Positions 6,005 through 15,047 of a DNA stretch of 30,230 bases are shown here, piece by piece. This stretch comes from Turicibacter sp. (GTDB taxonomy: Bacteria; Bacillota; Bacilli; MOL361; Turicibacteraceae), in assembly GCA_030531025.1 (NCBI GenBank), contig JAUMTV010000024.1, positions 1-30,230 of the forward strand, given 5' to 3'. The notes beneath the pieces were generated by a model. It was not told the origin of the DNA. It did no database searches and worked only from the letters and a program-made list of their open reading frames with translations. Positions within the stretch are counted from its first letter, which is position 1; each line of letters begins with the position of its first letter. The position numbers and the translations under genes were made by a program.

Positions 6005-7990
6005 TCAATTTTTAGGACGGCGGTATAAATAACGCATCCACTCAATCATTTGTTTAAGGTGTATAATTTCTTCTTCAATGATTTTTTCTTGTCGGAATTC
6101 TTCTTCTTTTAAAATTTCTTTTAGATGCTGAATCTCAACATAGATATCTTCCCAGGAATGTTTACGTTGAAGGGATTCAATCACATCATATAAGTCAATT
6201 TCACTTAGTAATAAATCATGTCCCCAGACTAAATGTTCATCATCTTGATGACGTGATTGTTGAATATAAAATTGGAATGTATTTTTATCAAAATAAAAGG
6301 CATATAAGTTTAAATCAACACGGCAGAGTTGTTCAACAGCAGATTTTAATTTCTCTTGTTTTAAAAGGCGAATGGCTTCACGTAAATGAATAATGTTTTC
6401 TTGGTGAGCCTCATGAGGAAAAATATTAGCTCCATACCATGAAAGTCTGACAAATGATTGTTGAATCATTAAATAAAGATAATGCAACTGTTGATTTAAA
6501 TATTTCGCTTCGGAATCGGTAAATTCGTTTCGTTGAGTGAATTCATAAAGGTTTTTAGCACACCATTTGGCGTTATGAATTAAAAAATAAAGTTCTTTAT
6601 AGTGATGGTAAGACTCAAAATCAAGGCTTTCTTCAAGTGCCCAGAACAGTTTTTCAAAGTTAATCGGCTTAATTTTCATGTGATCAAATAAAATGATGAT
6701 TGTTCCATATAATTTATGACAGTATTCAAATGCAGGATAACTTAAGTGATTTTGACTGACATCGTAATTCGTTTGATAAGTATTTAAATACTTTTCACCA
6801 CTTGGACGATAACTAATAATTGTTGGAACTCCACTTTGAGAATAAACAAAATCATCGCTTAAAATGGTAGTAGGAGATTCAACTAAACAGCCTTGTTTAT
6901 AAGGACATCCAGTTACAATTTTTTGAATGGCTTGAATAAGATCTTGATACTCATAAGCGGTACGGATATGATGATAGTCATATTGATCATGAGCAACAAA
7001 GCCTTCTAAATTAATCGCTATAAATGCTTTTTCAGCCCATTCGGGATGATTTTTTGTAATCTGTTGATAACTACCGATTGACCAGTTAAATGTAGAATTA
7101 CTCATTCCCCACTCTTTAGCACTATGAGCAATGAAGATAATTGTTTTATTTGGAACATAGTGGCTTTTGATTAACGCGCGAGCAATGCTTAGAAGTAATC
7201 CACACCCTGAAGCTCCGTTATGAAAGTTATGAAATAGGCCATCATAGTGAGACATCACGAGAATGAGGTTATCTTTATCTTTACCTGGAATCTCGCCAAT
7301 AATATTAAACGAAGTTTGATCAGGTAAAACTTTGTTATAACAATTTAGCATAACGGTGATTGTAAAGTTCGGTGATTGGATTAACAAATTTTTAAGAGTT
7401 TGAGCATCTTTTAAACTAATTGAAAAGGCAGGGATATCTGCTGGTGCGGTAAAGTTTTCATAGGTTAAGGCATCAGACGGTAATTTTTTATCTTCATTCA
7501 TAGGAGCCGCGATAATTCCGTAAGCTCCTTTTTGTCGTGCTTGTAAAGCACAAATTCCAATTTGACAACCAATATATGTATCAAGATCAATCAATACTAA
7601 TTTTCCTTTAACATTAATATTGTCATAATCTTTTTTTGTTCCTTTTCCGGCGTACACAAGCTCAAAGGATTGATTTTCCTGGAGACAATTGCTTGCATAA
7701 GCACTTAATATTATTTTTTTAGGGCTATTTTTTTGATCAAGATAATAGAGTTCTCCACTTTTAAACTCCCAAGAATCAATCGTCACTTTTTCTTTATGAG
7801 TATTTTTTAAGCCAATATGCTCAAATTCTTGAAATAAAAATTTGCCTACTTCATGTTCTGCTTCTGAGCCTGCCATTCGAAATCCGAGAGTTTCATTTGA
7901 TCCAAATTGGGAAAGAGTATTAGCAACATAGGTTGCATAATCTACATTAATAGAATCATAAAAGTCCTCTAAATCTTTTTTGTAGTCCAT
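6005..7990 (-). CDS. M28-type peptidase-like protein with altered active site
   Basis: A 661-aa cytoplasmic protein with no signal peptide. Residues 1-75 are an M28-like N-terminus, about 95-215 resemble a PA insert (KGKLVLIDLDT, GAYGIIAAP), about 225-440 are the M28 metallopeptidase core, and about 440-661 are mostly helical and charged. Core landmarks are SHYDG (H248), FHNGASG (256-262), AKEWG (292-295), INLEG (E329) and YQTNYD (Q406). Active M28 enzymes carry an Asp in the segment aligned with HNGAS, Glu-Glu where this has K292-E293, and a His where this has Q406. At least three metal or catalytic positions therefore look substituted, suggesting a pseudoenzyme or changed chemistry. A strong AGGAGGAGG site precedes ATG at 7990. 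It may be co-transcribed with the DUF1905 gene. Confidence 0.8.
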   Translation of the reverse strand: MDYKKDLEDFYDSINVDYATYVANTLSQFGSNETLGFRMAGSEAEHEVGKFLFQEFEHIGLKNTHKEKVTIDSWEFKSGELYYLDQKNSPKKIILSAYASNCLQENQSFELVYAGKGTKKDYDNINVKGKLVLIDLDTYIGCQIGICALQARQKGAYGIIAAPMNEDKKLPSDALTYENFTAPADIPAFSISLKDAQTLKNLLIQSPNFTITVMLNCYNKVLPDQTSFNIIGEIPGKDKDNLILVMSHYDGLFHNFHNGASGCGLLLSIARALIKSHYVPNKTIIFIAHSAKEWGMSNSTFNWSIGSYQQITKNHPEWAEKAFIAINLEGFVAHDQYDYHHIRTAYEYQDLIQAIQKIVTGCPYKQGCLVESPTTILSDDFVYSQSGVPTIISYRPSGEKYLNTYQTNYDVSQNHLSYPAFEYCHKLYGTIIILFDHMKIKPINFEKLFWALEESLDFESYHHYKELYFLIHNAKWCAKNLYEFTQRNEFTDSEAKYLNQQLHYLYLMIQQSFVRLSWYGANIFPHEAHQENIIHLREAIRLLKQEKLKSAVEQLCRVDLNLYAFYFDKNTFQFYIQQSRHQDDEHLVWGHDLLLSEIDLYDVIESLQRKHSWEDIYVEIQHLKEILKEEEFRQEKIIEEEIIHLKQMIEWMRYLYRRPKN

Positions 7991-8121
7991 GCTTTCCTCC
8001 TCCTTATTTCTATCGCTTTTATATCATAGTAGAAAAGTAGCAAATAGGTTCCTGTCTTGATGAAAAATGTATATCGCGCAATAGGCGTGAATACGATAGA
8101 AGTACAAAGGGGTGATGGGAA

Positions 8122-8520
8122 ATGGAATTTAACGAAAAATTACAACTATTAAGAAGAACGAGAGGGATTTTCCAGGAAAAACTCGCAGAAGAGATTGGCG
8201 TTTCAAGGCAAGTCATCTCAAAATGGGAAGAAGGCGATGAAATACCTGACATGCATGATTTGATGGCACTTTCTGATTGGTTTAATGTTAGTTTAGATGA
8301 ACTATTGAGAGATCGAATTAATCCAAGAACCTTACAACTCTTAAGCTTTTTAGAAGAAGTGGAAGAAAATGAAAATGATTTAATTCCTAATACGATTTTA
8401 ACGATAGCTATGATTATGATGATTATGGGATTCATTTTTAATCACCTTTTAATAGGAATTGCTTGTGGAGCTGTTGGAGTAGGAGTTTATTATTTAATGA
8501 GACTAAAAAAACGCCAATAA
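8122..8520 (+). CDS. XRE-family regulator with C-terminal membrane segments
   Basis: A 132-aa protein. The N-terminal HTH_3 domain (about residues 5-62) has the recognition helix region VSRQVISKWEEG and the typical IPDMHDLMALSDWFNVSLDELL ending. Two hydrophobic helices follow (about 89-106 and 108-125), giving a membrane-tethered DNA-binding protein, a frequent layout in Firmicutes. ATG at 8122 has GGGGTG upstream. It is divergent from the M28-type gene (131 bp apart) and upstream of AbgT, separated from it by a terminator, so either neighbour could be its target. The ligand or signal is unknown. Confidence 0.88.
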   Translation: MEFNEKLQLLRRTRGIFQEKLAEEIGVSRQVISKWEEGDEIPDMHDLMALSDWFNVSLDELLRDRINPRTLQLLSFLEEVEENENDLIPNTILTIAMIMMIMGFIFNHLLIGIACGAVGVGVYYLMRLKKRQ

Positions 8521-8535
8521 ATTTGGCGTTTTTTT
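8505..8535 (+). terminator. intrinsic terminator of XRE gene
   Basis: An 11-bp stem (AAAAACGCCAA at 8507-8517, complement at 8523-8533) followed by T residues. The gene's stop codon lies in the loop. Confidence 0.9.
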
Positions 8536-8724
8536 AATAGATACTACAGAGCTTTTATATAGCCTTATCTTTTTTGCAATTGATTTGTTTTCATCATTTA
8601 AGAGAATAAAATTAAAGGTTTTTAATTACTTTGAGGCCAAAATGTAGAAAAAATATGTATTTTTGATGGGGTGGAATAAAAAACCAGTAGAAAAAAGTCG
8701 AATTATAAAGATATAATTAATTAT

Positions 8725-8784
8725 GTTTAACCATTTAAACTGCCTCCCCGAATTATGGGAAAGGGATTAAAAATCAAGGAGGTA
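8725..8784 (+). promoter_or_regulatory. possible RBS-sequestering leader of AbgT gene
   Basis: A small stem (GTTTAA 8725-8730 with TTAAAC 8735-8740) is followed by TGCCTCC at 8741-8747. This can pair over 7 bp (one G-U) with GGAGGTA at 8778-8784, which contains the gene's ribosome binding site. If it forms, translation start would be masked. I see no known riboswitch consensus here. Confidence 0.35.
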
Positions 8785-8788
8785 CACT

Positions 8789-10351
8789 ATGAGTGAGAAA
8801 GTCAAAAAGAAAAAACTGACTATCCTAGACAGGGTAGAAAAAATCGGGAATGCATTGCCTCATCCAGCAACAATCTTCTTAATTTTATCAGTTATTATCG
8901 TTGTTTTATCAGCTATTTTATCAGCTGTAGGCGTATCAGTAACGTATGAGGGGATCAATCGTGCGAATAATAATGCAGTTGAAATGATGACAGTAACAGT
9001 AAATAGTCTTCTTTCAAAAGAAGGTGTTCAATATTTATTTAATTCTGCTGTAACAAACTTCACAGGATTTGCACCACTTGGAACGGTATTAGTTGCGTTA
9101 CTTGGGGTTGGACTTGCTGAAGGAACAGGATTAATCGGAGCTTTATTAAAAAAATTAGTTATGAGTACACCAAAACGTTTAATTACAGTTGTTGTTGTAC
9201 TTGCAGGGGTTTTATCAAGTATCGCATCTGATGCGGGATACGTTGTTTTAATCCCATTAGGAGCTATTATCTTTTTAAGTATGGGACGTCACCCATTAGC
9301 TGGTTTAGCTGCCGCGTTTGCAGGGGTATCTGGAGGATTTAGTGCTAACGTCATGGTAGGTCCAACAGATTCATTACTTGCTGGGTTAACAACAGAAGGA
9401 GCTAAGTTAGTAAATCCTGATTATGTTGTTGGAATTCAAGCAAACTGGTGGTTCTTAATCGCATCAACAGTTTTAATTACAGTGTTAGGAACAATCATCA
9501 CTGAAAAAATTGTTGAACCTCGTTTAGGAAAATATACAGGTGATGTAACAGTTGATGAAAATGAAATGACAGTTTCTAAAGAAGAACAACGTGGATTACG
9601 TTTTGCTGGAATCGCAACATTATTAACAGTTTTAGGATTTGTTGCTTTAGTTGCCCCAGCTAATGGATTCTTACGTGGAACTGAACCAGGTGTTCAAGGT
9701 ATTTTAAATTCACCATTTATGAATTCGATGGTTGTTGTTATTGCTTTAGTATTCGCTATTGCAGGGATTGCATACGGAGTTGGTGCTAAAGTGGTTAAGA
9801 ATGATAAAGATGTGATGAACTTAATGGGTAAAAGTATGGCATCTATGGGGTCATATATCGTGTTAGTATTCTTCGCATCTCAATTCGTAGCATACTTCAA
9901 CTACTCAAACTTAGGAACAATTATTGCAGTTAAAGGTTCAGAAATGTTAACGGCTTTAGGGTTAACAGGAATTCCATTAATCATTTTATTCATTGTCGTT
10001 GTGGCATTCATTAACATTTTCATGGGATCAGCTTCAGCTAAATGGGCAATCTTAGCGCCAGTATTCGTTCCAATGTTAATGAAGGTTGGGTTCACACCAG
10101 AATTCACACAAATGGCTTACCGTATCGGAGATTCAACAACAAACTTAATTTCTCCATTAATGAGTTACTTTGCATTAATCGTAACATTCGCTGAGAAGTA
10201 TGATAAAAAATCAGGAATCGGAACATTAATTTCAACAATGATGCCATATTCAATTGCTTTATTAATTGGATGGACAAGCTTATTAATTGTTTGGTACGTA
10301 TTAAACTTACCATTAGGACCAGGTGTAGGAATCTGGTTAACAGGATTTTAA
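8789..10351 (+). CDS. AbgT-family transporter
   Basis: A 520-aa membrane protein matching the AbgT (p-aminobenzoyl-glutamate transporter) family from its opening (LDRVEKIGNALPHPATIFLI, about residues 12-31) through the SSIASDAGYVVLIPLG segment near 144-159, the GGFSANVMVGPTDSLLAG segment near 182-199, and the GSASAKWAILAPVFVPML and GDSTTNLISPLMSYFALI blocks near the C-terminus. Full family length. Relatives import p-aminobenzoyl-glutamate or export sulfonamide-like compounds by proton exchange; which applies here is unknown. ATG at 8789 has AAGGAGG 6 nt upstream. The usual abgA/abgB M20 partners are absent; an M28-like gene lies nearby on the other strand. Monocistronic, with a terminator downstream. 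Confidence 0.92.
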   Translation: MSEKVKKKKLTILDRVEKIGNALPHPATIFLILSVIIVVLSAILSAVGVSVTYEGINRANNNAVEMMTVTVNSLLSKEGVQYLFNSAVTNFTGFAPLGTVLVALLGVGLAEGTGLIGALLKKLVMSTPKRLITVVVVLAGVLSSIASDAGYVVLIPLGAIIFLSMGRHPLAGLAAAFAGVSGGFSANVMVGPTDSLLAGLTTEGAKLVNPDYVVGIQANWWFLIASTVLITVLGTIITEKIVEPRLGKYTGDVTVDENEMTVSKEEQRGLRFAGIATLLTVLGFVALVAPANGFLRGTEPGVQGILNSPFMNSMVVVIALVFAIAGIAYGVGAKVVKNDKDVMNLMGKSMASMGSYIVLVFFASQFVAYFNYSNLGTIIAVKGSEMLTALGLTGIPLIILFIVVVAFINIFMGSASAKWAILAPVFVPMLMKVGFTPEFTQMAYRIGDSTTNLISPLMSYFALIVTFAEKYDKKSGIGTLISTMMPYSIALLIGWTSLLIVWYVLNLPLGPGVGIWLTGF

Positions 10352-10357
10352 TTAAAC

Positions 10358-10392
10358 AAAAAAGACTTAAGCAGTTGCTTAAGTCTTTTTAT
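10358..10392. terminator. bidirectional terminator
   Basis: A 14-bp stem (AAAAAGACTTAAGC, arms 10359-10372 and 10377-10390) with an AGTT loop between the convergent AbgT and AraC genes. The AraC stop codon overlaps its right edge. Confidence 0.9.
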
Positions 10393-11213
10393 TTTTTATG
10401 AAGAGCACGATAGTTCGTCGGTGTCTCTTTTTTTATTTTTTTAAATGTTTTTGAGAAAAGTAGCGTATTTGGATAACCAACGGAACGAGAAATATCTCCG
10501 ATTTTTAAATCTGTTGTTGTAAGTAAAACAGCAGCTTTTTCAATTTTAAAATTTAAAATATACTCTTGAGGTGATAGTTTCGTATATTTTTTAAACATTC
10601 GATGAAGGTATGAGCGATCAATAGCTAGATGTTCTGCAATTTTTTGTACTGAAAGATCTTCTTGATAATGAGATTGGATATAAGCGAGTGCTTCTTCAAC
10701 ATACATTTTAGGTGTAATTTTTATCTCATCCACTTGTCTTGGAAATTCTTCTAATAAGACATAAAGAAATTGATAAAGCGTCGAGATAATTTTTAAATTT
10801 TTATTAGAATTAAGCTTTGTTGCCTCAATAATATCATGAATAGCAGGATAGAGCTGACTATTTTTTTGAAGTGTGAATGTAGGATTTTCTTTTGTTAAAG
10901 TTGAATGTCTTAAATAATCATTTACTTTTGTACCCGTGAATCCAACCCAAATGTATTCCCAAGGTTCATCTTGATCAGCTTCATAATAAATTAATTCGTC
11001 AGGATAAATTAAAAATCCATCTCCAGCTTTTAATTGATATTCCTGATTATTGACACGATAAATCCCTTTACCGCTTAAGATGATATGAATTAAATAGCCA
11101 CTTCTAACTGCAGGGCCATAAGAATGTCCACTTTTACAAATATCATAACCACACGTATAAAGATTTAATTCGATACTATCGTAGATGTTACGGTATGAAA
11201 AGTTAAAAAGCAT
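10389..11213 (-). CDS. AraC-family transcriptional regulator
   Basis: A 274-aa protein. The N-terminal half (about 20-140) is a cupin-like sugar-binding domain (GKGIYRVNNQEYQLKAGDGFLIYPDE is its core). The C-terminal AraC HTH pair (about 168-270) includes LSVQKIAEHLAIDRSYLHRMFKKY and the signature IGDISRSVGYPNTLLFSKTFKK. ATG at 11213 follows GGGAGGAAAA. It is divergent from the alpha-galactosidase and PTS genes and is therefore the likely activator of that locus, responding to an alpha-galactoside. This is the same layout as msmR/rafR-type regulators. Confidence 0.92.
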   Translation of the reverse strand: MLFNFSYRNIYDSIELNLYTCGYDICKSGHSYGPAVRSGYLIHIILSGKGIYRVNNQEYQLKAGDGFLIYPDELIYYEADQDEPWEYIWVGFTGTKVNDYLRHSTLTKENPTFTLQKNSQLYPAIHDIIEATKLNSNKNLKIISTLYQFLYVLLEEFPRQVDEIKITPKMYVEEALAYIQSHYQEDLSVQKIAEHLAIDRSYLHRMFKKYTKLSPQEYILNFKIEKAAVLLTTTDLKIGDISRSVGYPNTLLFSKTFKKIKKETPTNYRALHKK

Positions 11214-11252
11214 AGTTTTCCTCCCAATAAACTCCTAATCAGGTAGTCACAA

Positions 11253-11287
11253 TTGATATAGTATGTGTCTACATTATTTCATATCAA
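11253..11287. promoter_or_regulatory. inverted repeat and araC promoter in divergent region
   Basis: TTGATAT at 11253-11259 and ATATCAA at 11281-11287 form an inverted repeat in the intergenic region. On the minus strand TTGATA (11282-11287) and TACTAT (11258-11263) with 18-bp spacing form a plausible promoter for the regulator. An operator for AraC here is inferred. No convincing sigma-A promoter is seen for the alpha-galactosidase, which fits activator dependence. Confidence 0.45.
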
Positions 11288-11357
11288 TATATCATAAAAA
11301 GGTTTACAATTAAACCGTAAATTGAAAGCGAATTACTTTTAAAGGAGAAAAGTGATA

Positions 11358-13544
11358 ATGATTAAGATAGATAATAACAAACTGTTATTTCATTTACAAG
11401 GTAAAGAGACAAGCTATGTGATGCAAGTCTTAGATGGGGGCTATTTAGCTCATTTGTATTATGGAAAACGTGTGAACGAATATAATGGAAGCAATAAAAT
11501 TATTTATATGGATCGTGGGTTTGCACCTAACCCAACTTCTGAAGATCGAACATTTTCATTAGATACCATTCCACAAGAGTACCAAGCTTTTGGAAATGGT
11601 GATTTCAGAATCCCTGCATACCAAGTGAAATTAGAAAATGGATCCCGTATTACAGATTTACGCTATGTTGGGCACAACTTGTATCAAGGAAAAAAAGGAT
11701 TAGAAGGATTACCAGCCACATACACAAATGAAGATCATGAGTGTGAAACATTAGAAATTTACTTAGAAGATCAATTAATTGGTTTAAAAGTAACGTTAAA
11801 TTATAGCTTATTTACAGAGTTAGATGTCATTACTCGCTCAGTAAAATTTTCGAATGAAGGACAAGAAAATCTACAACTATTAAGAGCATTAAGTATGAGT
11901 GTTGATTTTAGAGAGTCTGATTTTGAAATGATTACTCTTTATGGAGCACATAATAATGAGAAAAACTTTGAGCGTCGCCCGATTGTATCAGGTATTCAAA
12001 TGGTTGATAGTGCACGTGGAGCAAGTAGTCCTCACCAAGCACCGTTTGTCGCTTTAGTTCGAAAAGAGACAAATGAAGATTGCGGTGAAGTTTATGCATT
12101 TAATTTAGTTTATAGTGGAAACTTTACAGCACAGGTTCAAGTTGATCAATATAAAAACACTCGCGTTTCAATGGGAATTAATCCATTTGATTTTTCATGG
12201 TTGTTAAATCCAAATGATTCATTCCAAACACCTGAAGTTGTCATGGTTTATAGTGACAAAGGATTAGGTGGAATGTCGAGAAAGTATCATCAGCTTTATT
12301 TAAACAACTTATGTCGTGGCGAGTTTAAATATAAAACACGTCCGATTTTAATTAATAACTGGGAAGCGACTTACTTTGATTTTGATGAAGATAAAATCTT
12401 AGAAATTGCTGAAGAAGGTCAAAAATTAGGAATGGAACTTTTTGTTTTAGATGATGGATGGTTCGGAAAACGCGATGATGATAATACATCACTAGGTGAT
12501 TGGATCGTGGATAAGCGAAAGTTACCGAATGGATTAGAAGCTTTAGCTCAAAAGATTGTAGATATGGGAATCGAATTTGGGCTATGGTTTGAGCCAGAAA
12601 TGGTTTCAGTAGATAGTGATTTATATCGTGCACATCCAGATTGGTGCATTCATGTGCCAAATCGCCCATACACATTTGGACGTAATCAGTTAGTACTTGA
12701 TTTATCTCGACAAGATGTATGTGATTATATTGTTGATTCAGTTTCTAAAATTTTAGAATCTGCACCGATTACGTATGTAAAATGGGATATGAATCGCCAT
12801 ATTACTGATACTGGGTCTGCCTTATTACCTGCAAACCAACAAGAAGAAACGAGTCATCGTTATATGTTAGGGTTATATGATGTGATGGAGCGATTAACAA
12901 CAAAGTTCCCAAATATTTTATTTGAAAGTTGCTCAAGTGGTGGGGGGCGCTTTGATACAGGAATGTTATATTACATGCCTCAAACTTGGACAAGTGATAA
13001 TACAGATGCCATCTGTCGTACGAAAATTCAGTATGGAACAAGTTTAGTTTATCCGCCAGTCACAATGGGATGTCACGTTTCAACGGTACCAAATCATCAA
13101 GTAGGACGAATGACACCACTTGAAACACGTGGGAATGTCGCAATGGCAGGTAATTTTGGATATGAACTTGATTTAACTAAATTAACAGACGAAGAAAAAG
13201 AAATTGTTAAAGCTCAAATTGAAGAGTACAAGCAAATTCGTGAACTTGTTCAATTTGGTGACTTATATCGTATTTTCAATCCGTTTGAAGGAAATGAATC
13301 AGCATGGAATATTGTCTCAAAAGACCAAGAAGAGATGGTTGCCACATACGTGAAAGTTTTATCTTTACCAGGTGCTCCACTTCGTACGATTAAATTCAAA
13401 GGATTAAATCCAGAGTTTAAATATATGAATCTTGAGACTGAAGAAGTATTTGGTGGAGATGAATTGATGAATGTCGGTTTAACTATTCCACGAGTGAAAC
13501 AAGACTTCCATAGTATGAAATGGAAATTTAAGAGGGTGAAATAG
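11358..13544 (+). CDS. alpha-galactosidase, GH36 family
   Basis: A 728-aa GH36 enzyme that removes terminal alpha-1,6-galactose from melibiose, raffinose and similar sugars. The N-terminal beta-sandwich (about 1-320) is followed by the TIM barrel with FVLDDGWFGKRDDD, GLWFEPEMVS, YVKWDMNRH (nucleophile D477) and CSSGGGRFD...WTSDNTD (acid/base D547). Length and catalytic positions lie within one residue of those I recall for the Geobacillus AgaA/AgaB enzymes. No signal peptide, so cytoplasmic. ATG at 11358 is preferred; an in-frame GTG lies at 11352, only 4 nt from AAAGGAG. A PTS gene follows 31 bp downstream in the same operon, and an AraC regulator is divergent. Confidence 0.95.
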   Translation: MIKIDNNKLLFHLQGKETSYVMQVLDGGYLAHLYYGKRVNEYNGSNKIIYMDRGFAPNPTSEDRTFSLDTIPQEYQAFGNGDFRIPAYQVKLENGSRITDLRYVGHNLYQGKKGLEGLPATYTNEDHECETLEIYLEDQLIGLKVTLNYSLFTELDVITRSVKFSNEGQENLQLLRALSMSVDFRESDFEMITLYGAHNNEKNFERRPIVSGIQMVDSARGASSPHQAPFVALVRKETNEDCGEVYAFNLVYSGNFTAQVQVDQYKNTRVSMGINPFDFSWLLNPNDSFQTPEVVMVYSDKGLGGMSRKYHQLYLNNLCRGEFKYKTRPILINNWEATYFDFDEDKILEIAEEGQKLGMELFVLDDGWFGKRDDDNTSLGDWIVDKRKLPNGLEALAQKIVDMGIEFGLWFEPEMVSVDSDLYRAHPDWCIHVPNRPYTFGRNQLVLDLSRQDVCDYIVDSVSKILESAPITYVKWDMNRHITDTGSALLPANQQEETSHRYMLGLYDVMERLTTKFPNILFESCSSGGGRFDTGMLYYMPQTWTSDNTDAICRTKIQYGTSLVYPPVTMGCHVSTVPNHQVGRMTPLETRGNVAMAGNFGYELDLTKLTDEEKEIVKAQIEEYKQIRELVQFGDLYRIFNPFEGNESAWNIVSKDQEEMVATYVKVLSLPGAPLRTIKFKGLNPEFKYMNLETEEVFGGDELMNVGLTIPRVKQDFHSMKWKFKRVK

Positions 13545-13575
13545 AAATTAGTAACGTTTGAAAGAAGGAGATTAT

Positions 13576-15000
13576 ATGAATAAACAAGAAAGATATTTAA
13601 AAATTTCAAGTGATATTGTTGAATGTGTAGGTGGGAAAGAAAATATTCAAGGAGTGGCACATTGTGCCACACGCCTTCGAATCGTACTAGATGATGATAC
13701 AAAGCTAAACAAAGAAAAACTTGAAGAAATTGAATTAGCTAAAGGTGCTTTCATGGCAGGTGATCAGCTACAAATTATTTTTGGAGCAGGATTAGTTAAT
13801 GAAGTTTATGATGTATTCTCAAAATCAATTGGAATGGAGAATATGTCTTTATCAGATGTTAAGACGAAATCAGCTGAAAAACAAAATCCACTTCAAAAGG
13901 CGATTAAATCAATTTCTGACGTCTTTATCGTTATTATGCCAGCGATTTTAGCAGCTGCAATTTTACTTGGATTATCTGGTTTATTAAGCCAAGCAGGAAT
14001 TTTTGGAGAACAATCAGTTGTTGAAATGTATCCATGGTTAGCAGGGATTAATAAATTCATTAGCTTAGTTTCATCAAGTGTGTTTGATATTCTTCCATTA
14101 CTAGTTATTTATTCTGCAACAAAACGATATGGCGGACGTCCCGTTTTAGGGCTAGTTCTTGGATATATCATGTTAAATCCTAAATTAACAGATGCTTATT
14201 CGGCAGCACAAGGAACAGCAACACCTGAAACAATCCAGTTATTAGGATTAAATGTTGAATTAGTTGGATTCCAAGGTGGGGTTATCGTTGCGATTATAAT
14301 GGGAGCAGTTGTTGCTTACTTAGATAAGTTCTTTGAGAAAAAAGTTCCAAATAGCATTAAATTATTAATCTCACCAATGTTAACAGTATTTGTTTCAGCG
14401 TTCTTATTATTTACAGTTGTCGGACCGATTGGTCGTGGATTAGCTGATATCATTACGGCATCATTATTATGGGTCACAACAAATTTAGGAATTTTCGGTT
14501 ATATGATTTTTGCTGGATTCCATCAAATTATCGTTATTACTGGATTACACCATGTGTTTGGAGCGATTGAATCTCAATTGTTATCTGCAACAGGAACAAA
14601 CTTCTTAAATCCAATCTTCTCAGTTGCGGTAGCAGCTCAAGGTGGAGCAGTTCTTGGATTCTTAGCCTTACACTGGAAAAACATTAAAACACGTGAGTTA
14701 TGTATTCCAGCTTTCACATCAACTTTATTCGGAATTTCTGAACCAGCTGTGTTCGGGGTAACATTAAGAAATAAATTCCCACTTGTTTGTGGATGTATTG
14801 CATCTGCTTTAGCAGGAGGATATATTTATATCAGTAAATTAGTTTCAATCGGATTTGGAACAACAGCTGTTCCAGGGTTCGCTATTGTCGATCCACCAAA
14901 TAATGGATACGTGAATTATATTATTGCTCACTTAATTGCAATTGGTGGGGGAATCATCTTTACGATGGTTTACGGTAAATTAAAATCTAATAAAAATTAA
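13576..15000 (+). CDS. PTS transporter subunit EIIBC (glucoside/sucrose type)
   Basis: A 474-aa fusion of EIIB and EIIC. The EIIB domain (about 1-85) carries the phosphorylated cysteine in GVAHCATRLR (C30). The EIIC domain (about 100-470) has the GFHQIIVITGLHHVFGAIE and GISEPAVFGVTLRNKFPL motifs of the sucrose/trehalose/beta-glucoside family. No EIIA domain is attached, so phosphate must come from an EIIA encoded elsewhere. ATG at 13576 follows AGAAGGAG with good spacing; the TTG at 13558 has no such site. It lies 31 bp after the GH36 gene, so the pair likely imports and cleaves an alpha-galactoside. The imported sugar would arrive phosphorylated, which is unusual for a GH36 partner. Confidence 0.9.
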   Translation: MNKQERYLKISSDIVECVGGKENIQGVAHCATRLRIVLDDDTKLNKEKLEEIELAKGAFMAGDQLQIIFGAGLVNEVYDVFSKSIGMENMSLSDVKTKSAEKQNPLQKAIKSISDVFIVIMPAILAAAILLGLSGLLSQAGIFGEQSVVEMYPWLAGINKFISLVSSSVFDILPLLVIYSATKRYGGRPVLGLVLGYIMLNPKLTDAYSAAQGTATPETIQLLGLNVELVGFQGGVIVAIIMGAVVAYLDKFFEKKVPNSIKLLISPMLTVFVSAFLLFTVVGPIGRGLADIITASLLWVTTNLGIFGYMIFAGFHQIIVITGLHHVFGAIESQLLSATGTNFLNPIFSVAVAAQGGAVLGFLALHWKNIKTRELCIPAFTSTLFGISEPAVFGVTLRNKFPLVCGCIASALAGGYIYISKLVSIGFGTTAVPGFAIVDPPNNGYVNYIIAHLIAIGGGIIFTMVYGKLKSNKN

Positions 15001-15013
15001 TCAAATTGAAAAA

Positions 15014-15047
15014 ATAAAAAAAGAGCGACTTCATCGCTCTTTTTTTA
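15014..15047. terminator. bidirectional terminator
   Basis: A 13-bp stem (AAAAAAAGAGCGA at 15016-15028, complement at 15034-15046) between the convergent PTS and pirin genes, with a CTTCA loop. Confidence 0.9.

Noticed and set aside
8019..8435. Minus-strand 138-aa open frame
   Set aside because: It lies antisense to the clear XRE-family gene, has low-complexity Ser-rich composition and matches no family.
11322..11335. Catabolite-responsive element before the alpha-galactosidase
   Set aside because: TGAAAGCGAATTAC fits only the first half of the cre consensus, with three mismatches at fixed positions; too weak to list as a feature.
13250..13702. Minus-strand 150-aa open frame
   Set aside because: Antisense to the end of the GH36 gene and the start of the PTS gene; composition and lack of an RBS mark it as a shadow.
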